From JBPYCR01 sp051846935 (GTDB lineage: Bacteria; Bacillota; Bacilli; Bacillales; Amphibacillaceae): DNA of 64,000 nucleotides. A program made the translations under genes and the position numbers. Every line of letters begins with the position of its first letter. Position 1 is the first letter of the stretch. The stretch covers positions 26,657 to 90,656 of the forward strand of contig NZ_JBPYCS010000011.1 of the NCBI RefSeq assembly GCF_051846935.1, read 5' to 3'. The notes beneath the pieces were generated by a model. That model did no database searches. It was not told the DNA's origin and was given only the letters and a program-made list of their open reading frames with translations. Positions 32,763 to 42,088 of the stretch are shown here, piece by piece.

Positions 32763-34491
32763 ATATAAGCTCCTTTCCACCCTGAGATGCAAAAATATCT
32801 TTATAAAGCTTTGCATGTTTTACTAAATATTCATGCGTACCGATAGCAATTATCTTCCCCTCATCCATTAACATAATTCGATCGCAGTGGCGCGCGGTCG
32901 ATATTTTTTGTGCAATTATTAATGTTGTACAATCAATCTGTTCGATAGACTTTAAAAACAACGATTCTGTCGCTTGGTCTAGAGAACTTGTGCTATCATC
33001 GAGCAATAAAATTTTAGGCTTTCGAATGAGTGCTCGAGCAATCGATATACGTTGTTTTTGACCACCAGATAAACGAACACCCTGCTGACCGATCGGTGTA
33101 TCGTATTGTTCAGGGAATTGCATAATTGGCTCATGTATTTGGGCAGTCTTTGTTGCATGTATCATTTCGGATACGGTTGCTTTTTCGTTCCCCCACATAA
33201 TATTTTCTTTAATCGTCCCACTGAATAATAAAGGGGTTTGTGTTACATATCCGATACTAGAGCGCAAGTCACGTGGCTCATAATCTGTAATCGGACGATC
33301 ATCGATATAAATCATTCCTTCCTGCACCTCAAACAAGCGGGGGATAAGCTGAAACAGCGATGTTTTTCCAGCTCCAGTCGCTCCAATAATTGCCAACTTC
33401 TCATTCGGTTCAACTGTAAACGAGACCTTATCAAGCACTTTCCCTTCTCGTTTTGGATAAGTGAAGGACACAGTATTAAATGAAATTTTACCTTTAACTA
33501 TTTTTGGATACGTTTTATTTAATCGTTTTTTACTTATGTAGTCGTCTTTTGGCTGTACGTTTATGATAGAATCAATCCGATCAGCAGATGCTTTTGCACG
33601 AGAAAAGGCAAGCGTAATAAACGTAAACATCGAAATCGCCATTGAAATTCGTAGTGCATAATTGACAATTGCAACAATGTCACCAGGTGTTGCCAAACCA
33701 GCATTCGTTTGTAAGCTACCGAGCCAAATAATGACAATTAAGCTTATGTTCATAATGAACAATAATATAGGCATGGATGCTTCAACAAACCGAAATGCAC
33801 TTTTTGTCGTTACGGCGAGCTCCTCGTTTGCGCGTGTGAACCGGCCCTTTTCATACTTATGTCGATAAAATGCTTTAATTAAACGCATGCCAGATAAATT
33901 TTCTTGCATTACGCGATTTACATAATCTACTTTCTTTTGAACTCGGGTAAACATATGGCCTGCTTTTTTAAGTACCCAAGCAAGAAAGACTATTAATAGC
34001 GGAACAGTAACAATGAAAATTAATGCAAGTTTAGCATTAATTAAAAAGGCCATCAGTACTCCGCCTATCACCATAAAAGGTGCCTTAATCATTACGCGGA
34101 GTGCCATAAATATCGTGTTTTGAATTTGTCTGACGTCATTCGTAAATCGAGTGACAAGTGAAGCGGTAGGGTAGCTGCTTAGATTAGAAAATGAAAAAGA
34201 CTGGATTTGAAGAAATAACTTTTCTCTAACATCATAAGCGTAGCCAAGACTGACGTGAGAAGCATAGAAGGAATTAACAATACCTGCTCCAAATGAAATA
34301 AATGTCAGAGCAACCATTATTATTCCCCACATTATAATAGTTTTCAAATCTTGTTCTACAATGCCATTGTTAATCATTTTTCCTAGAAAAAAGGGCAAGA
34401 GCAATTCGGCAATTAGCTCAATAAACGTTAATGTATATGCAATGATAATTGGAACTTTATACGGCTGCAAAAACATAAAAATATTTTTCAA
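32752..34491 (-). CDS. Heterodimeric ABC exporter, subunit with degenerate ATP site (YfiB-like)
   Basis: A 579-residue half-transporter with six membrane helices (about 15-300) and an ATPase domain. Walker A (GATGAGKTS) and the signature (LSGGQKQ) are intact. The residue after Walker B is Asp instead of the catalytic Glu (LLLDDSTSSLD), and the switch His is replaced by Gln (IAQKIST). This asymmetry is typical of heterodimeric exporters such as BmrCD, where one ATP site is non-hydrolytic. It is the first gene of the pair. Confidence 0.9.
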   Translation of the reverse strand: MKNIFMFLQPYKVPIIIAYTLTFIELIAELLLPFFLGKMINNGIVEQDLKTIIMWGIIMVALTFISFGAGIVNSFYASHVSLGYAYDVREKLFLQIQSFSFSNLSSYPTASLVTRFTNDVRQIQNTIFMALRVMIKAPFMVIGGVLMAFLINAKLALIFIVTVPLLIVFLAWVLKKAGHMFTRVQKKVDYVNRVMQENLSGMRLIKAFYRHKYEKGRFTRANEELAVTTKSAFRFVEASMPILLFIMNISLIVIIWLGSLQTNAGLATPGDIVAIVNYALRISMAISMFTFITLAFSRAKASADRIDSIINVQPKDDYISKKRLNKTYPKIVKGKISFNTVSFTYPKREGKVLDKVSFTVEPNEKLAIIGATGAGKTSLFQLIPRLFEVQEGMIYIDDRPITDYEPRDLRSSIGYVTQTPLLFSGTIKENIMWGNEKATVSEMIHATKTAQIHEPIMQFPEQYDTPIGQQGVRLSGGQKQRISIARALIRKPKILLLDDSTSSLDQATESLFLKSIEQIDCTTLIIAQKISTARHCDRIMLMDEGKIIAIGTHEYLVKHAKLYKDIFASQGGKELIYVD

Positions 34492-34872
34492 ATGGAATCC
34501 CCCATAAGTAAAAAAATAAAAAGAGCCTTAATAAAGTATAAGCACAGACTGTTTATATATTCAAATAAGCGTATAGCTTGCACTAATGAATACAGCTTAA
34601 TTTATGCCGATGTATTAACGGATAGTATTGATAACGCGTAGTAAAAAACTCCAAGTGGAACTCCTTATCGGAATTACCTTTTATTAAAACTAGAACAAAA
34701 CTGCTTGGAATACAGTATTCAGATCCACTTGCTTTCCTCAAATAACGCTTTACTTCAATTTCCTTGTAGTCAGAGAACATTCCTTGCAGGATTATTATTT
34801 TTTTATAAGCATTTTCATACTTTTATGTTGATAACCACCATTTGAAATAATGTGCAATCTAAATTTCTCTTT
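34492..34872. other. Divergent intergenic region, exporter side
   Basis: About 380 bases upstream of the exporter. It contains a short palindrome, GAATACAGTATTC (near 34709-34721), and no credible gene. The exporter promoter must lie here but I cannot place it. Confidence 0.45.
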
Positions 34873-34910
34873 TGTAAGCGCTTTTCAAATCCATAATTAT
34901 TTTATATAAT
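34873..34910 (+). promoter_or_regulatory. Promoter of the sugar operon with overlapping cre-like site
   Basis: TTTCAA (34883-34888) and TATAAT (34905-34910) are 16 bases apart. TGTAAGCGCTTTTCA (34873-34887) matches the CcpA cre consensus with one extra T in the right half and covers the -35. Carbon catabolite repression is inferred. Confidence 0.65.
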
Positions 34911-34977
34911 TGTGTTCAATTCATTTTACATTAGTAAAACAACAGTGAACAAAATTTCAGTGTATAGGAGTTTGTTT

Positions 34978-35922
34978 ATGTATTCAAATGATGAATTAAT
35001 AAAAATAGCTAAAATGTATTATGAATTAGGGCTTACTCAAAAGCAGATTTCCGAAAACTTAAATTACTCACGCCCAACAATAAGTCGTATGTTAGAAGCG
35101 GCTATGGAAAAAGGGATTGTAAAGGTTACAGTGCAATATCCTGTGAATTCAATGGAGGATATTGAAAATGAAATTAAGGAGAAATACAAATTAAAAAAGG
35201 TATCTGTTTCTCCAACGTATGTTGAAGATGAGGAGTTAATTAAGAAAGATGTAGGAAAGGCGTTAGCCAAATATTTGTATGACATATGCAATCCAGAAGA
35301 TATTTTAGGAATATCATGGGGAACTACTTTAAATTCTGTAACGAAGTATTTAAAGGCAAAGGAAATTGATAATTTTAAGATTGTTCAATTAAATGGTGGG
35401 ATATCCAAGAATTCTTTTACTACTGGTTCAATTGCGCTCTTAGAAAAATTCGCTAAATCTTTTTCAGCAGAGTTTCACTTACTCTCTGTCCCTACAATTG
35501 TTGATTCTGCAGAAATTGCAAACGCTATATTAAAAGATTCGAGTATTAGTGAAACAATTGATTTAGGCAGTCGCTGCAATATAGCTTTATTTGGAATAGG
35601 TAAGACCTCGTATAGAAATATTTTGTTTAAAGGTGGTTACTTTAAAGAAAAAGAATATAGCGAGTTGATCGAAAAAGGCGCTGTTGGTGATATATGTTCA
35701 AGATATTTTGATATACAAGGAAATCTAGTAGATCTTGATTTAAATGATAGAACAATTGGTTTACAACTGGAATCCCTTAAGAGAAAGCAGCATTCAATTG
35801 CTATGGCAATTGGTCAAGATAAAACGAGATCTGTTTATGGTGCAATCAAAGGTGGATATTTAAACACATTATTCATTGATGAATCATTAGCAAGATTATT
35901 ATTAAAATTGGAGGAATCATAA
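34978..35922 (+). CDS. SorC/DeoR-type sugar-responsive transcriptional regulator
   Basis: The 314-residue protein has an N-terminal helix-turn-helix (LGLTQKQISENLNYSRPTIS, about 19-38) and a SorC-type sugar-phosphate-binding C-terminal domain (LGISWGTTLNSV, VQLNGGI, GIGKTSY, GAIKGGYLNTLFID). Such regulators control adjacent catabolic operons in response to a phosphorylated sugar. ATG 34978 follows ATAGGAG; an earlier in-frame ATG would add 22 residues and overlap the promoter. The dehydrogenase gene follows after one base. Confidence 0.9.
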   Translation: MYSNDELIKIAKMYYELGLTQKQISENLNYSRPTISRMLEAAMEKGIVKVTVQYPVNSMEDIENEIKEKYKLKKVSVSPTYVEDEELIKKDVGKALAKYLYDICNPEDILGISWGTTLNSVTKYLKAKEIDNFKIVQLNGGISKNSFTTGSIALLEKFAKSFSAEFHLLSVPTIVDSAEIANAILKDSSISETIDLGSRCNIALFGIGKTSYRNILFKGGYFKEKEYSELIEKGAVGDICSRYFDIQGNLVDLDLNDRTIGLQLESLKRKQHSIAMAIGQDKTRSVYGAIKGGYLNTLFIDESLARLLLKLEES

Positions 35923-35923
35923 C

Positions 35924-36958
35924 GTGAAAGCAGTTAAGTTATATGAACCTGGAAACATACAAGTTGAAGAAGTAGAAATACCATCTCTAAGCATAGATGA
36001 GGTATTGATTAAAGTAAAAGCGGTAGGAATTTGTGGTTCAGATATTCCAAGAGCGTTGAATAAAGGTGCTTATTATGAAGGGCTAACCTTAGGTCATGAA
36101 TTTGCAGGGCAAATTGTAGAATGTCATAGTTCAGTTAAGGGTTGGAAAAAGGGCGATCGAGTAACAGTAGCTCCATTAGTACCGTGTAGAAGATGTCAGT
36201 ATTGTGAGCAAGGCAATTACTCTTTGTGTAAGGATTATAATTACTATGGTTCTAGAACAGATGGTGCGATGGCTGATTACATAAAAGTAGATTATAAAAA
36301 TTTATTAGCGATTCCTAACAACGTCACCTATGAGGCGGGTGCAATGGTTGACCCAGCAGCAAATGCTGTCCACGGTTTATGGAGAGGTAAACTAGCAACG
36401 GATGATACTGCAGTTGTTATTGGGTTAGGAGCTATCGGTCTGTTTGCGGTTCAGTTTGCTCGACAAATGGGGGCAAAGAAAGTAATTGCTATGGATATAT
36501 TTGATGAAAAGTTAGAAATAGCTAAAGAGCTAGGCGCAGATATGGTAATTAACTCGATGAACGAAGATCCTATTGACGTTCTCTCAGGCATACAAGTAGA
36601 TTTTGTTATAGATACATCAGGTTCTCCTATTGCTCAGAATATTGCTGTCTCAATTGCAGGAAAACTTGCTAGAGTTGTATTTTTAGGTATTTCCAATAGT
36701 GAACTGACGTTATCAAGAAAAGCAGTTGACAAGTTATTAAGAAACGAAATCCAAATAAATGGTTCATGGAATTCGTTTTCCAACCCGTTCCCTGGCGGAG
36801 AGTGGACGTATTCGATTCAATTAATGGGTGAAGAAAAAATTAAAACAGATCCTATAGTTTCACACCGTTATAAATTAACGGAGACGCCTGAAGTGTTTAA
36901 TAAAATAAAACATAAAGAATTAGTTTTTAATAAAATCCTTATTTTGCCGGAGGATTAG
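35924..36958 (+). CDS. Zinc-dependent alcohol/polyol dehydrogenase (MDR family)
   Basis: A 344-residue NAD(P)-dependent dehydrogenase of the sorbitol/galactitol-phosphate type. The catalytic zinc site is CGSD (near 38-41) with GHEF (near 58-61). Four cysteines in VPCRRCQYCEQGNYSLC bind the structural zinc. GLGAIGLFAVQFARQMGAKK is the nucleotide-binding turn. It likely oxidises a polyol to a ketose that the next gene product phosphorylates. The GTG start is preceded by GGAGGAATC inside the end of the regulator gene. Confidence 0.9.
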   Translation: MKAVKLYEPGNIQVEEVEIPSLSIDEVLIKVKAVGICGSDIPRALNKGAYYEGLTLGHEFAGQIVECHSSVKGWKKGDRVTVAPLVPCRRCQYCEQGNYSLCKDYNYYGSRTDGAMADYIKVDYKNLLAIPNNVTYEAGAMVDPAANAVHGLWRGKLATDDTAVVIGLGAIGLFAVQFARQMGAKKVIAMDIFDEKLEIAKELGADMVINSMNEDPIDVLSGIQVDFVIDTSGSPIAQNIAVSIAGKLARVVFLGISNSELTLSRKAVDKLLRNEIQINGSWNSFSNPFPGGEWTYSIQLMGEEKIKTDPIVSHRYKLTETPEVFNKIKHKELVFNKILILPED

Positions 36959-36959
36959 T

Positions 36960-38492
36960 ATGAACAACATAGATAACCATTATGTTATGGGCATTGATTT
37001 AGGTACTCAATCGTTAAAGCTTGGTATTTACGATGTAAATGGCCAGTGTGTATCGATTGAAGGACAAAGCTATGATACACAATATTTTTCAAATGGATAC
37101 GCTGAACAAAACCCTAACGATTGGTGGAGTGCGCTTAAAGACTGTGTTGTAAAAACAAAGAAGAAACTAGATTTCTCAAAAGTTAAAGGTATATCTGTTT
37201 GTGCAACTTCATCGACTGTTTTATTGACAGATAAAGAAATAAACCCTATTCAAAATGCTATCTGCTGGATGGATCAAAGAAATATTTTAGAAGAAGACGA
37301 GATTAACCAAAACAATGATCCACTAGTGAGAGAGATATTGGAATATTCTGGCGGCAAGGTTTCCATGGAGTGGATGGTTACAAAATCATTATGGCTTGCT
37401 AAAAATTTAAAAATGAAAAATAGATATGTCATTGAGCAATTAGACTGGATTAACTATAAGCTTACAGGCAGGTTAGTGGCCTCCCAATGTAATGCTAGCT
37501 GTAAATGGAATTTTATCGAGTCAAAGGGAGGATTTAATTCACATTTTTTTAAAGAAATTGGTCTAGAAAATATAGAAAGTGCATGGCCAAAAAAAGTCTT
37601 GAAAGTAGGTGAATTAATAGGTACTGTGTCTGAAAGTTGTTCAAAAGATTTAGGAATACCAAGAAATGTACCTGTTTTTCAAGGTGGTATAGATGCTCAT
37701 ATCGGAATGATCGGCTCTCGCTCATTGGAGCATGGAAATCTAAGTCTAGTTACGGGAACGAGCTTTGTACATTTAATTCATCACAATCGTCCTGTTTTTC
37801 AAGAGGGCTTATGGGGGCCTTATGATTCACCACTAATGGATGGCTATTGGCTACTAGAAGGTGGACAGCTATCAGCCGGCTCAATTATTACGTGGTTTAT
37901 GAAAGAGTTCTATGACGGTAAAAATGAAGCAAAGATATATAACGAATTGGAAGATCACGTTAAAGATATCGAAATTGGAAGCGAAGGCATTTTAGCTCTG
38001 GATCATTGGCATGGTAATCGTACACCCTATCGAGATCCATATGCTAAAGGAACATTTATCGGTTTAACTCCTGCACATACGAAGTACCATATTTATCGTG
38101 CAATTTTAGAGTCAATAGCATTGGGAACTACAAACGTTATTCGAACAATTGAAAACACAAATGTATCTGTAAAAAGGATCATTGTTGGTGGAGGGTTAAG
38201 TAAAAATCATTTATTAATGCAAATGATTAGTGATTGTTCAAATACACCAATTTATCTAAGTGATGACAACGAAACAAGTGTTAAAGGTGCAGCAATCGTT
38301 GCAGCATATGGTTTAAATCAGCATGCAACAATTGTAGAGACTTCTGAGCAAATGACAAAAGTAGAGCTGGCATTCGAACCGGACATTAATAGAAATAAAC
38401 AGTATCAAAAGCTATTCAATAATTATTTGGAATTAAACGATTTGATCAATCCATTTATGCGGAAAATACAATTAGAGAGGAGTACTAATTAG
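36960..38492 (+). CDS. FGGY-family carbohydrate kinase
   Basis: A 510-residue kinase of the xylulokinase/gluconokinase superfamily. The first ATP-binding motif is MGIDLGTQSLKLGIYD near the N-terminus; ICWMDQRN holds the conserved Asp-Arg pair for sugar binding; VFQGGIDAHIGMIGS includes the catalytic-base Asp; IVGGGLSKNHLLMQMISD is the C-terminal signature. It starts one base after the dehydrogenase stop. The likely substrate is a pentulose or hexulose made by that enzyme. Confidence 0.92.
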   Translation: MNNIDNHYVMGIDLGTQSLKLGIYDVNGQCVSIEGQSYDTQYFSNGYAEQNPNDWWSALKDCVVKTKKKLDFSKVKGISVCATSSTVLLTDKEINPIQNAICWMDQRNILEEDEINQNNDPLVREILEYSGGKVSMEWMVTKSLWLAKNLKMKNRYVIEQLDWINYKLTGRLVASQCNASCKWNFIESKGGFNSHFFKEIGLENIESAWPKKVLKVGELIGTVSESCSKDLGIPRNVPVFQGGIDAHIGMIGSRSLEHGNLSLVTGTSFVHLIHHNRPVFQEGLWGPYDSPLMDGYWLLEGGQLSAGSIITWFMKEFYDGKNEAKIYNELEDHVKDIEIGSEGILALDHWHGNRTPYRDPYAKGTFIGLTPAHTKYHIYRAILESIALGTTNVIRTIENTNVSVKRIIVGGGLSKNHLLMQMISDCSNTPIYLSDDNETSVKGAAIVAAYGLNQHATIVETSEQMTKVELAFEPDINRNKQYQKLFNNYLELNDLINPFMRKIQLERSTN

Positions 38493-39980
38493 ATGACTCC
38501 ACTTCTCACAATGGAAAACATAACAAAAGAATTTCCAGGAGTAAAAGCACTGGATAACGTATCCTTCTCACTAACAAAAGGGGAGGTACACTGTTTAATT
38601 GGCGCAAATGGAGCCGGTAAATCAACGCTTATGAAGATACTATCTGGTGTTTATGAAAAAGATAAAGGAAACATAACTATTGATGGCAAGGAAGTAAATT
38701 TTTTATCTCCGATGGATAGCCAGGTTCATGGAGTTTCAACAATTCATCAAGAATTATCCCTTGTGGAGGATTTGAGTGTAGCTGAGAATATATTTTTAGG
38801 TACGTATTTGCAAAAAAGAAATGGTTTTATTAATTGGAAAAGACTAAACAAAAAAGCACAAGAGTTATTACATTTACTTAATGTAACCGTTTCACCTACA
38901 GAATTGGTTGGTAATCTTAGCATGGGGAAAAAGCAAATGGTTGAGATTGCAAAAGCGCTAGCCCTAGAAACAAAGATTTTGATAATGGATGAACCTTCTA
39001 CAGCGCTTTCTAAAAATGAAATTAATAATCTATTTAATGTGATCAACGATATAAAGCAACAAGGCATAACGATCGTTTATATTTCACATAAACTAGACGA
39101 GTTGTACGAAATAGGGGATCGGTTAACCGTTCTACGTAATGGGAAGTGGGTAATTACAGATAAAATAGATAACATAAATCAATCTGACTTGGTTAAATAT
39201 ATCACAGGTAGAAATATAACAAGAAAAGATAAAAGTGTCATTTCGGTTAAAAATGAATCATTTTTAAAGGTGAAAAATTTTACAAATTCAAAGCTTGAAA
39301 ATATTTCTTTTGAATTAGGCAAGGGCGAGATCTTAGGCTTATATGGATTAGTTGGTGCAGGCAGAACAGAGCTGCTACGTTCACTATTCGGTGCGGATGC
39401 ATTAACGAATGGTCATATAGAAATAGATGAAAAAGAATATCGGATTGCTACACCAAAACAAGCTGTAGACTTAGGTATTGGACTTGTGCCCGAAAATCGT
39501 AAAACAGAAGGAATTGTTTTAGACCTACCTGTGCAAGATAATGTAGTTCTTCCATCTCTTAATAAATTTTCCACTTACACTTTTATGAGTGGTAAAAAAG
39601 TTAAGGATGCAGTTAATGATGGAATAAATAAATTAAAAATAAAAACAAAAGATGGGCACGTAATTGTACGCAATCTAAGTGGCGGAAATCAACAAAAAGT
39701 AATCATATCCAAATGGCTTATCCATGAGTCAAGATTATTGTTATTTGATGAGCCTACTCAAGGAATTGATATCGGGGCGAAAGAAGAAATTTATACAATT
39801 ATTACAGATTTGGCAAAACATAAAGGAACTAGTATTATCGTTGCTTCATCTGAACTAGAAGAATTATTGACAGTTTGTGATCGGATCTTAGTAATGTATG
39901 AAGGTCAAATTATTCAAGAATTTTCACAACCATCTGAGTATAAATCTGAAATTCTCCATTGCGCTGTTTCGGGAAAATAA
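38493..39980 (+). CDS. Sugar ABC importer ATPase (RbsA/MglA type)
   Basis: A 495-residue protein with two ATPase domains. The first has GANGAGKST, LSMGKKQ and LIMDEPSTAL. The second has the altered Walker A GLVGAGRTE, LSGGNQQK and LLFDEPTQGID, the usual asymmetry in this CUT2 family. It energises uptake through the next gene product. It begins directly at the end of the kinase gene, with GAGAGGAG inside that gene as ribosome binding site. Confidence 0.95.
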   Translation: MTPLLTMENITKEFPGVKALDNVSFSLTKGEVHCLIGANGAGKSTLMKILSGVYEKDKGNITIDGKEVNFLSPMDSQVHGVSTIHQELSLVEDLSVAENIFLGTYLQKRNGFINWKRLNKKAQELLHLLNVTVSPTELVGNLSMGKKQMVEIAKALALETKILIMDEPSTALSKNEINNLFNVINDIKQQGITIVYISHKLDELYEIGDRLTVLRNGKWVITDKIDNINQSDLVKYITGRNITRKDKSVISVKNESFLKVKNFTNSKLENISFELGKGEILGLYGLVGAGRTELLRSLFGADALTNGHIEIDEKEYRIATPKQAVDLGIGLVPENRKTEGIVLDLPVQDNVVLPSLNKFSTYTFMSGKKVKDAVNDGINKLKIKTKDGHVIVRNLSGGNQQKVIISKWLIHESRLLLFDEPTQGIDIGAKEEIYTIITDLAKHKGTSIIVASSELEELLTVCDRILVMYEGQIIQEFSQPSEYKSEILHCAVSGK

Positions 39981-40000
39981 GTAAAAGAGGAGGGGTTATA

Positions 40001-40969
40001 TTGGAGCGTATTGAAACAGTTGAAAACAATATTCAAGCAAAATTCTTTGTCTTTTTGCAAAAATATAATTTGTTTTTTATATTTTTATTATTTGTAATTA
40101 TTGGTAGCTTAGTATCTGATAAGTTTTTAACAACACAAAATTTGCTTAATATTTTGCAGCAGTCAGCATTCATAGGAATTATAAGTATAGGTATGACATT
40201 TGTGATTTTAGTCGCTGGGATAGATTTATCAGTAGGATCTATTTTAGCACTAGCTGGAATGGTAGTTTCGTTTTTGCTGACACAAGGAATAAATCCTATT
40301 ATTTCTATAATATTAACTTTAATTGTTGGTGCATTACTTGGTTTAATTACAGGTACCATATCAACAAAATTTAAAGTACCAGCCTTTATAGCAACATTGG
40401 CTATGATGGTAACGGCACGAGGGTTAGCTTTATTAACAACAGATGGCAAACCAATATATGATTTACCGGCATCTTTTCAGGCCTTAGGTGGAAATATGTT
40501 CGGTCGTATACCTGTACCAGCAGTAATATGGATTGGTTTAACTCTAATCGCCTTTATTATATTGCGTTACACTACAGTTGGAAGAAAATTATACGCAATT
40601 GGTGGCAATGCAGAGTCTGCTAGATTATCAGGAATACCGGTTGAACGCTATATTACAATAACTTTTATTATTTCTGGCCTTACAGCGGCAACGGCAGGCA
40701 TTTTAATGTCAGCATGGTTAACAGTCGGACAGCCGACAGCTGGACAGGCGATGGAATTAGATGCTATTGCTGCAGTTGTTATTGGAGGAACGAGTCTATT
40801 TGGAGGTAAAGGGGGTGTTGGCGGAACATTTATAGGCGTAGTAATAATGAGTATGATTATTAATATTTTTAACTTGCTGGGTTTATCATCCTATTACCAA
40901 TCCATATTTATGGGAGTAATTATTGTATTTGCACTTATATTGAATCAATATATTGCAAATAAAAAATGA
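40001..40969 (+). CDS. Sugar ABC importer permease (RbsC type)
   Basis: A 322-residue, highly hydrophobic CUT2 permease. Signatures are GMTFVILVAGIDLSVGSILA, KVPAFIATLAMM, YAIGGNAESARLSGI and AAVVIGGTSLFGGKGGVGGT. The TTG at 40001 follows AGAGGAGGGG. An upstream frame from 39959 overlaps the ATPase gene and has no site. About eight to ten membrane helices are expected. Confidence 0.93.
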   Translation: MERIETVENNIQAKFFVFLQKYNLFFIFLLFVIIGSLVSDKFLTTQNLLNILQQSAFIGIISIGMTFVILVAGIDLSVGSILALAGMVVSFLLTQGINPIISIILTLIVGALLGLITGTISTKFKVPAFIATLAMMVTARGLALLTTDGKPIYDLPASFQALGGNMFGRIPVPAVIWIGLTLIAFIILRYTTVGRKLYAIGGNAESARLSGIPVERYITITFIISGLTAATAGILMSAWLTVGQPTAGQAMELDAIAAVVIGGTSLFGGKGGVGGTFIGVVIMSMIINIFNLLGLSSYYQSIFMGVIIVFALILNQYIANKK

Positions 40970-40997
40970 GTGTGAAAAATAAAATTGGGGGAATATC

Positions 40998-42011
40998 ATG
41001 ATGAAAAAGATTTTTTTTACTTTAAGCTTTCTTTTATTATTAGGCATGCTGGTTGCTTGTAGTTCAAATAATGAATCAGAGGACGTTTCAAACGAAGATT
41101 CTAGTAGTGAGAATACAGAAGGTGAGAAAGAAAAAATTACAATTGGATTTTCTCAACCAACGTTGGAATCACCATTCTATATTTCATTAGTTGAAGGCGC
41201 TCAAGAAAAGGCCGTTGAGTTAGGTGTTACTTTAGAGGTAATAGATGCTCAAAATGATATTGAAAAGCAAAATTCGGATATACAGTCCTTAATTACTAAA
41301 GGCATCGATGTATTGTTACTTAACCCTACTAATCCATCTGCTGTAGCACCATCATTAAAAGCGGCTGAACAAGCTGGTATTCCAGTAATAACAGTTGATA
41401 GAAATACAGAGCAAGACGTTACGGCATATATTGGTAGAGATAATGAAGAAATGGGGAAAATTGCTGGAGAACAAGCTGTTGAGCTACTAGGTGGAAAAGG
41501 AAAAGCCAATGGTAAGGTTATTGAGCTTCAAGGAGATGCAGGTGGTACAGTAATGATGGCAAGACACGATGGCTTTCATGCTATAGTAGAGCAAGAAGAA
41601 GGTATTGAGATCATTGAGGGTCCATATAGCGATTATATTCGTTCAAAAGCGGTTTCATCTATGCAAGACCTTTTACAAGCTCATCCTGACGTGAACTTAG
41701 TATATGCACATAATGATGACATGGCACTAGGAGCAATCCAAGTATTAAAACAAGCAAATAAGCTAGAAGATGTTCATATCGTTGGAATTGATGGTTTAAT
41801 GGAAGCTGTTAAGCAAATTCAAGAAGGCAATTTTGATGCAACAGTTTTAAATGATCCTATTAAATTAGGGGAATTAGCAGTAGAAACGGCAGTTAAAGTT
41901 GCAAACGGAGAAGCTGTAGAACAGTATATTGATGGTGGAACAGGTCCGATCACTAAAGAGAATGCATCGGATTATATAAATGAGAATCTTGATTTTTCAA
42001 AAATGGATTAA
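40998..42011 (+). CDS. Sugar-binding lipoprotein of the ABC importer (RbsB type)
   Basis: A 337-residue extracellular solute receptor. The lipobox is LVAC (Cys near residue 21), followed by a Ser/Glu/Asp-rich linker (22-48) and a periplasmic-binding fold: ITIGFSQPTLESPFYISLVE, IDVLLLNPTNPSAVAP, VITVDRNT, YAHNDDMALGAIQVL and VGIDG. GGGGGAA precedes the ATG; a second ATG directly follows and could also be used. Last gene of the operon, followed by a strong terminator. Confidence 0.95.
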   Translation: MMKKIFFTLSFLLLLGMLVACSSNNESEDVSNEDSSSENTEGEKEKITIGFSQPTLESPFYISLVEGAQEKAVELGVTLEVIDAQNDIEKQNSDIQSLITKGIDVLLLNPTNPSAVAPSLKAAEQAGIPVITVDRNTEQDVTAYIGRDNEEMGKIAGEQAVELLGGKGKANGKVIELQGDAGGTVMMARHDGFHAIVEQEEGIEIIEGPYSDYIRSKAVSSMQDLLQAHPDVNLVYAHNDDMALGAIQVLKQANKLEDVHIVGIDGLMEAVKQIQEGNFDATVLNDPIKLGELAVETAVKVANGEAVEQYIDGGTGPITKENASDYINENLDFSKMD

Positions 42012-42034
42012 TTCCATACATTTCTATAATAAAA

Positions 42035-42081
42035 AAAGGATTGTCTTTGGAGTAGTATACCTCCTTCAAAGACAATCCTTT
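42035..42081. terminator. Bidirectional terminator between the sugar operon and glnA
   Basis: AAAGGATTGTCTTTG pairs perfectly with CAAAGACAATCCTTT, with an inner GGAG/CTCC stem. It is preceded by an A run and followed by T residues. Confidence 0.9.
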
Positions 42082-42088
42082 CTGTTGT

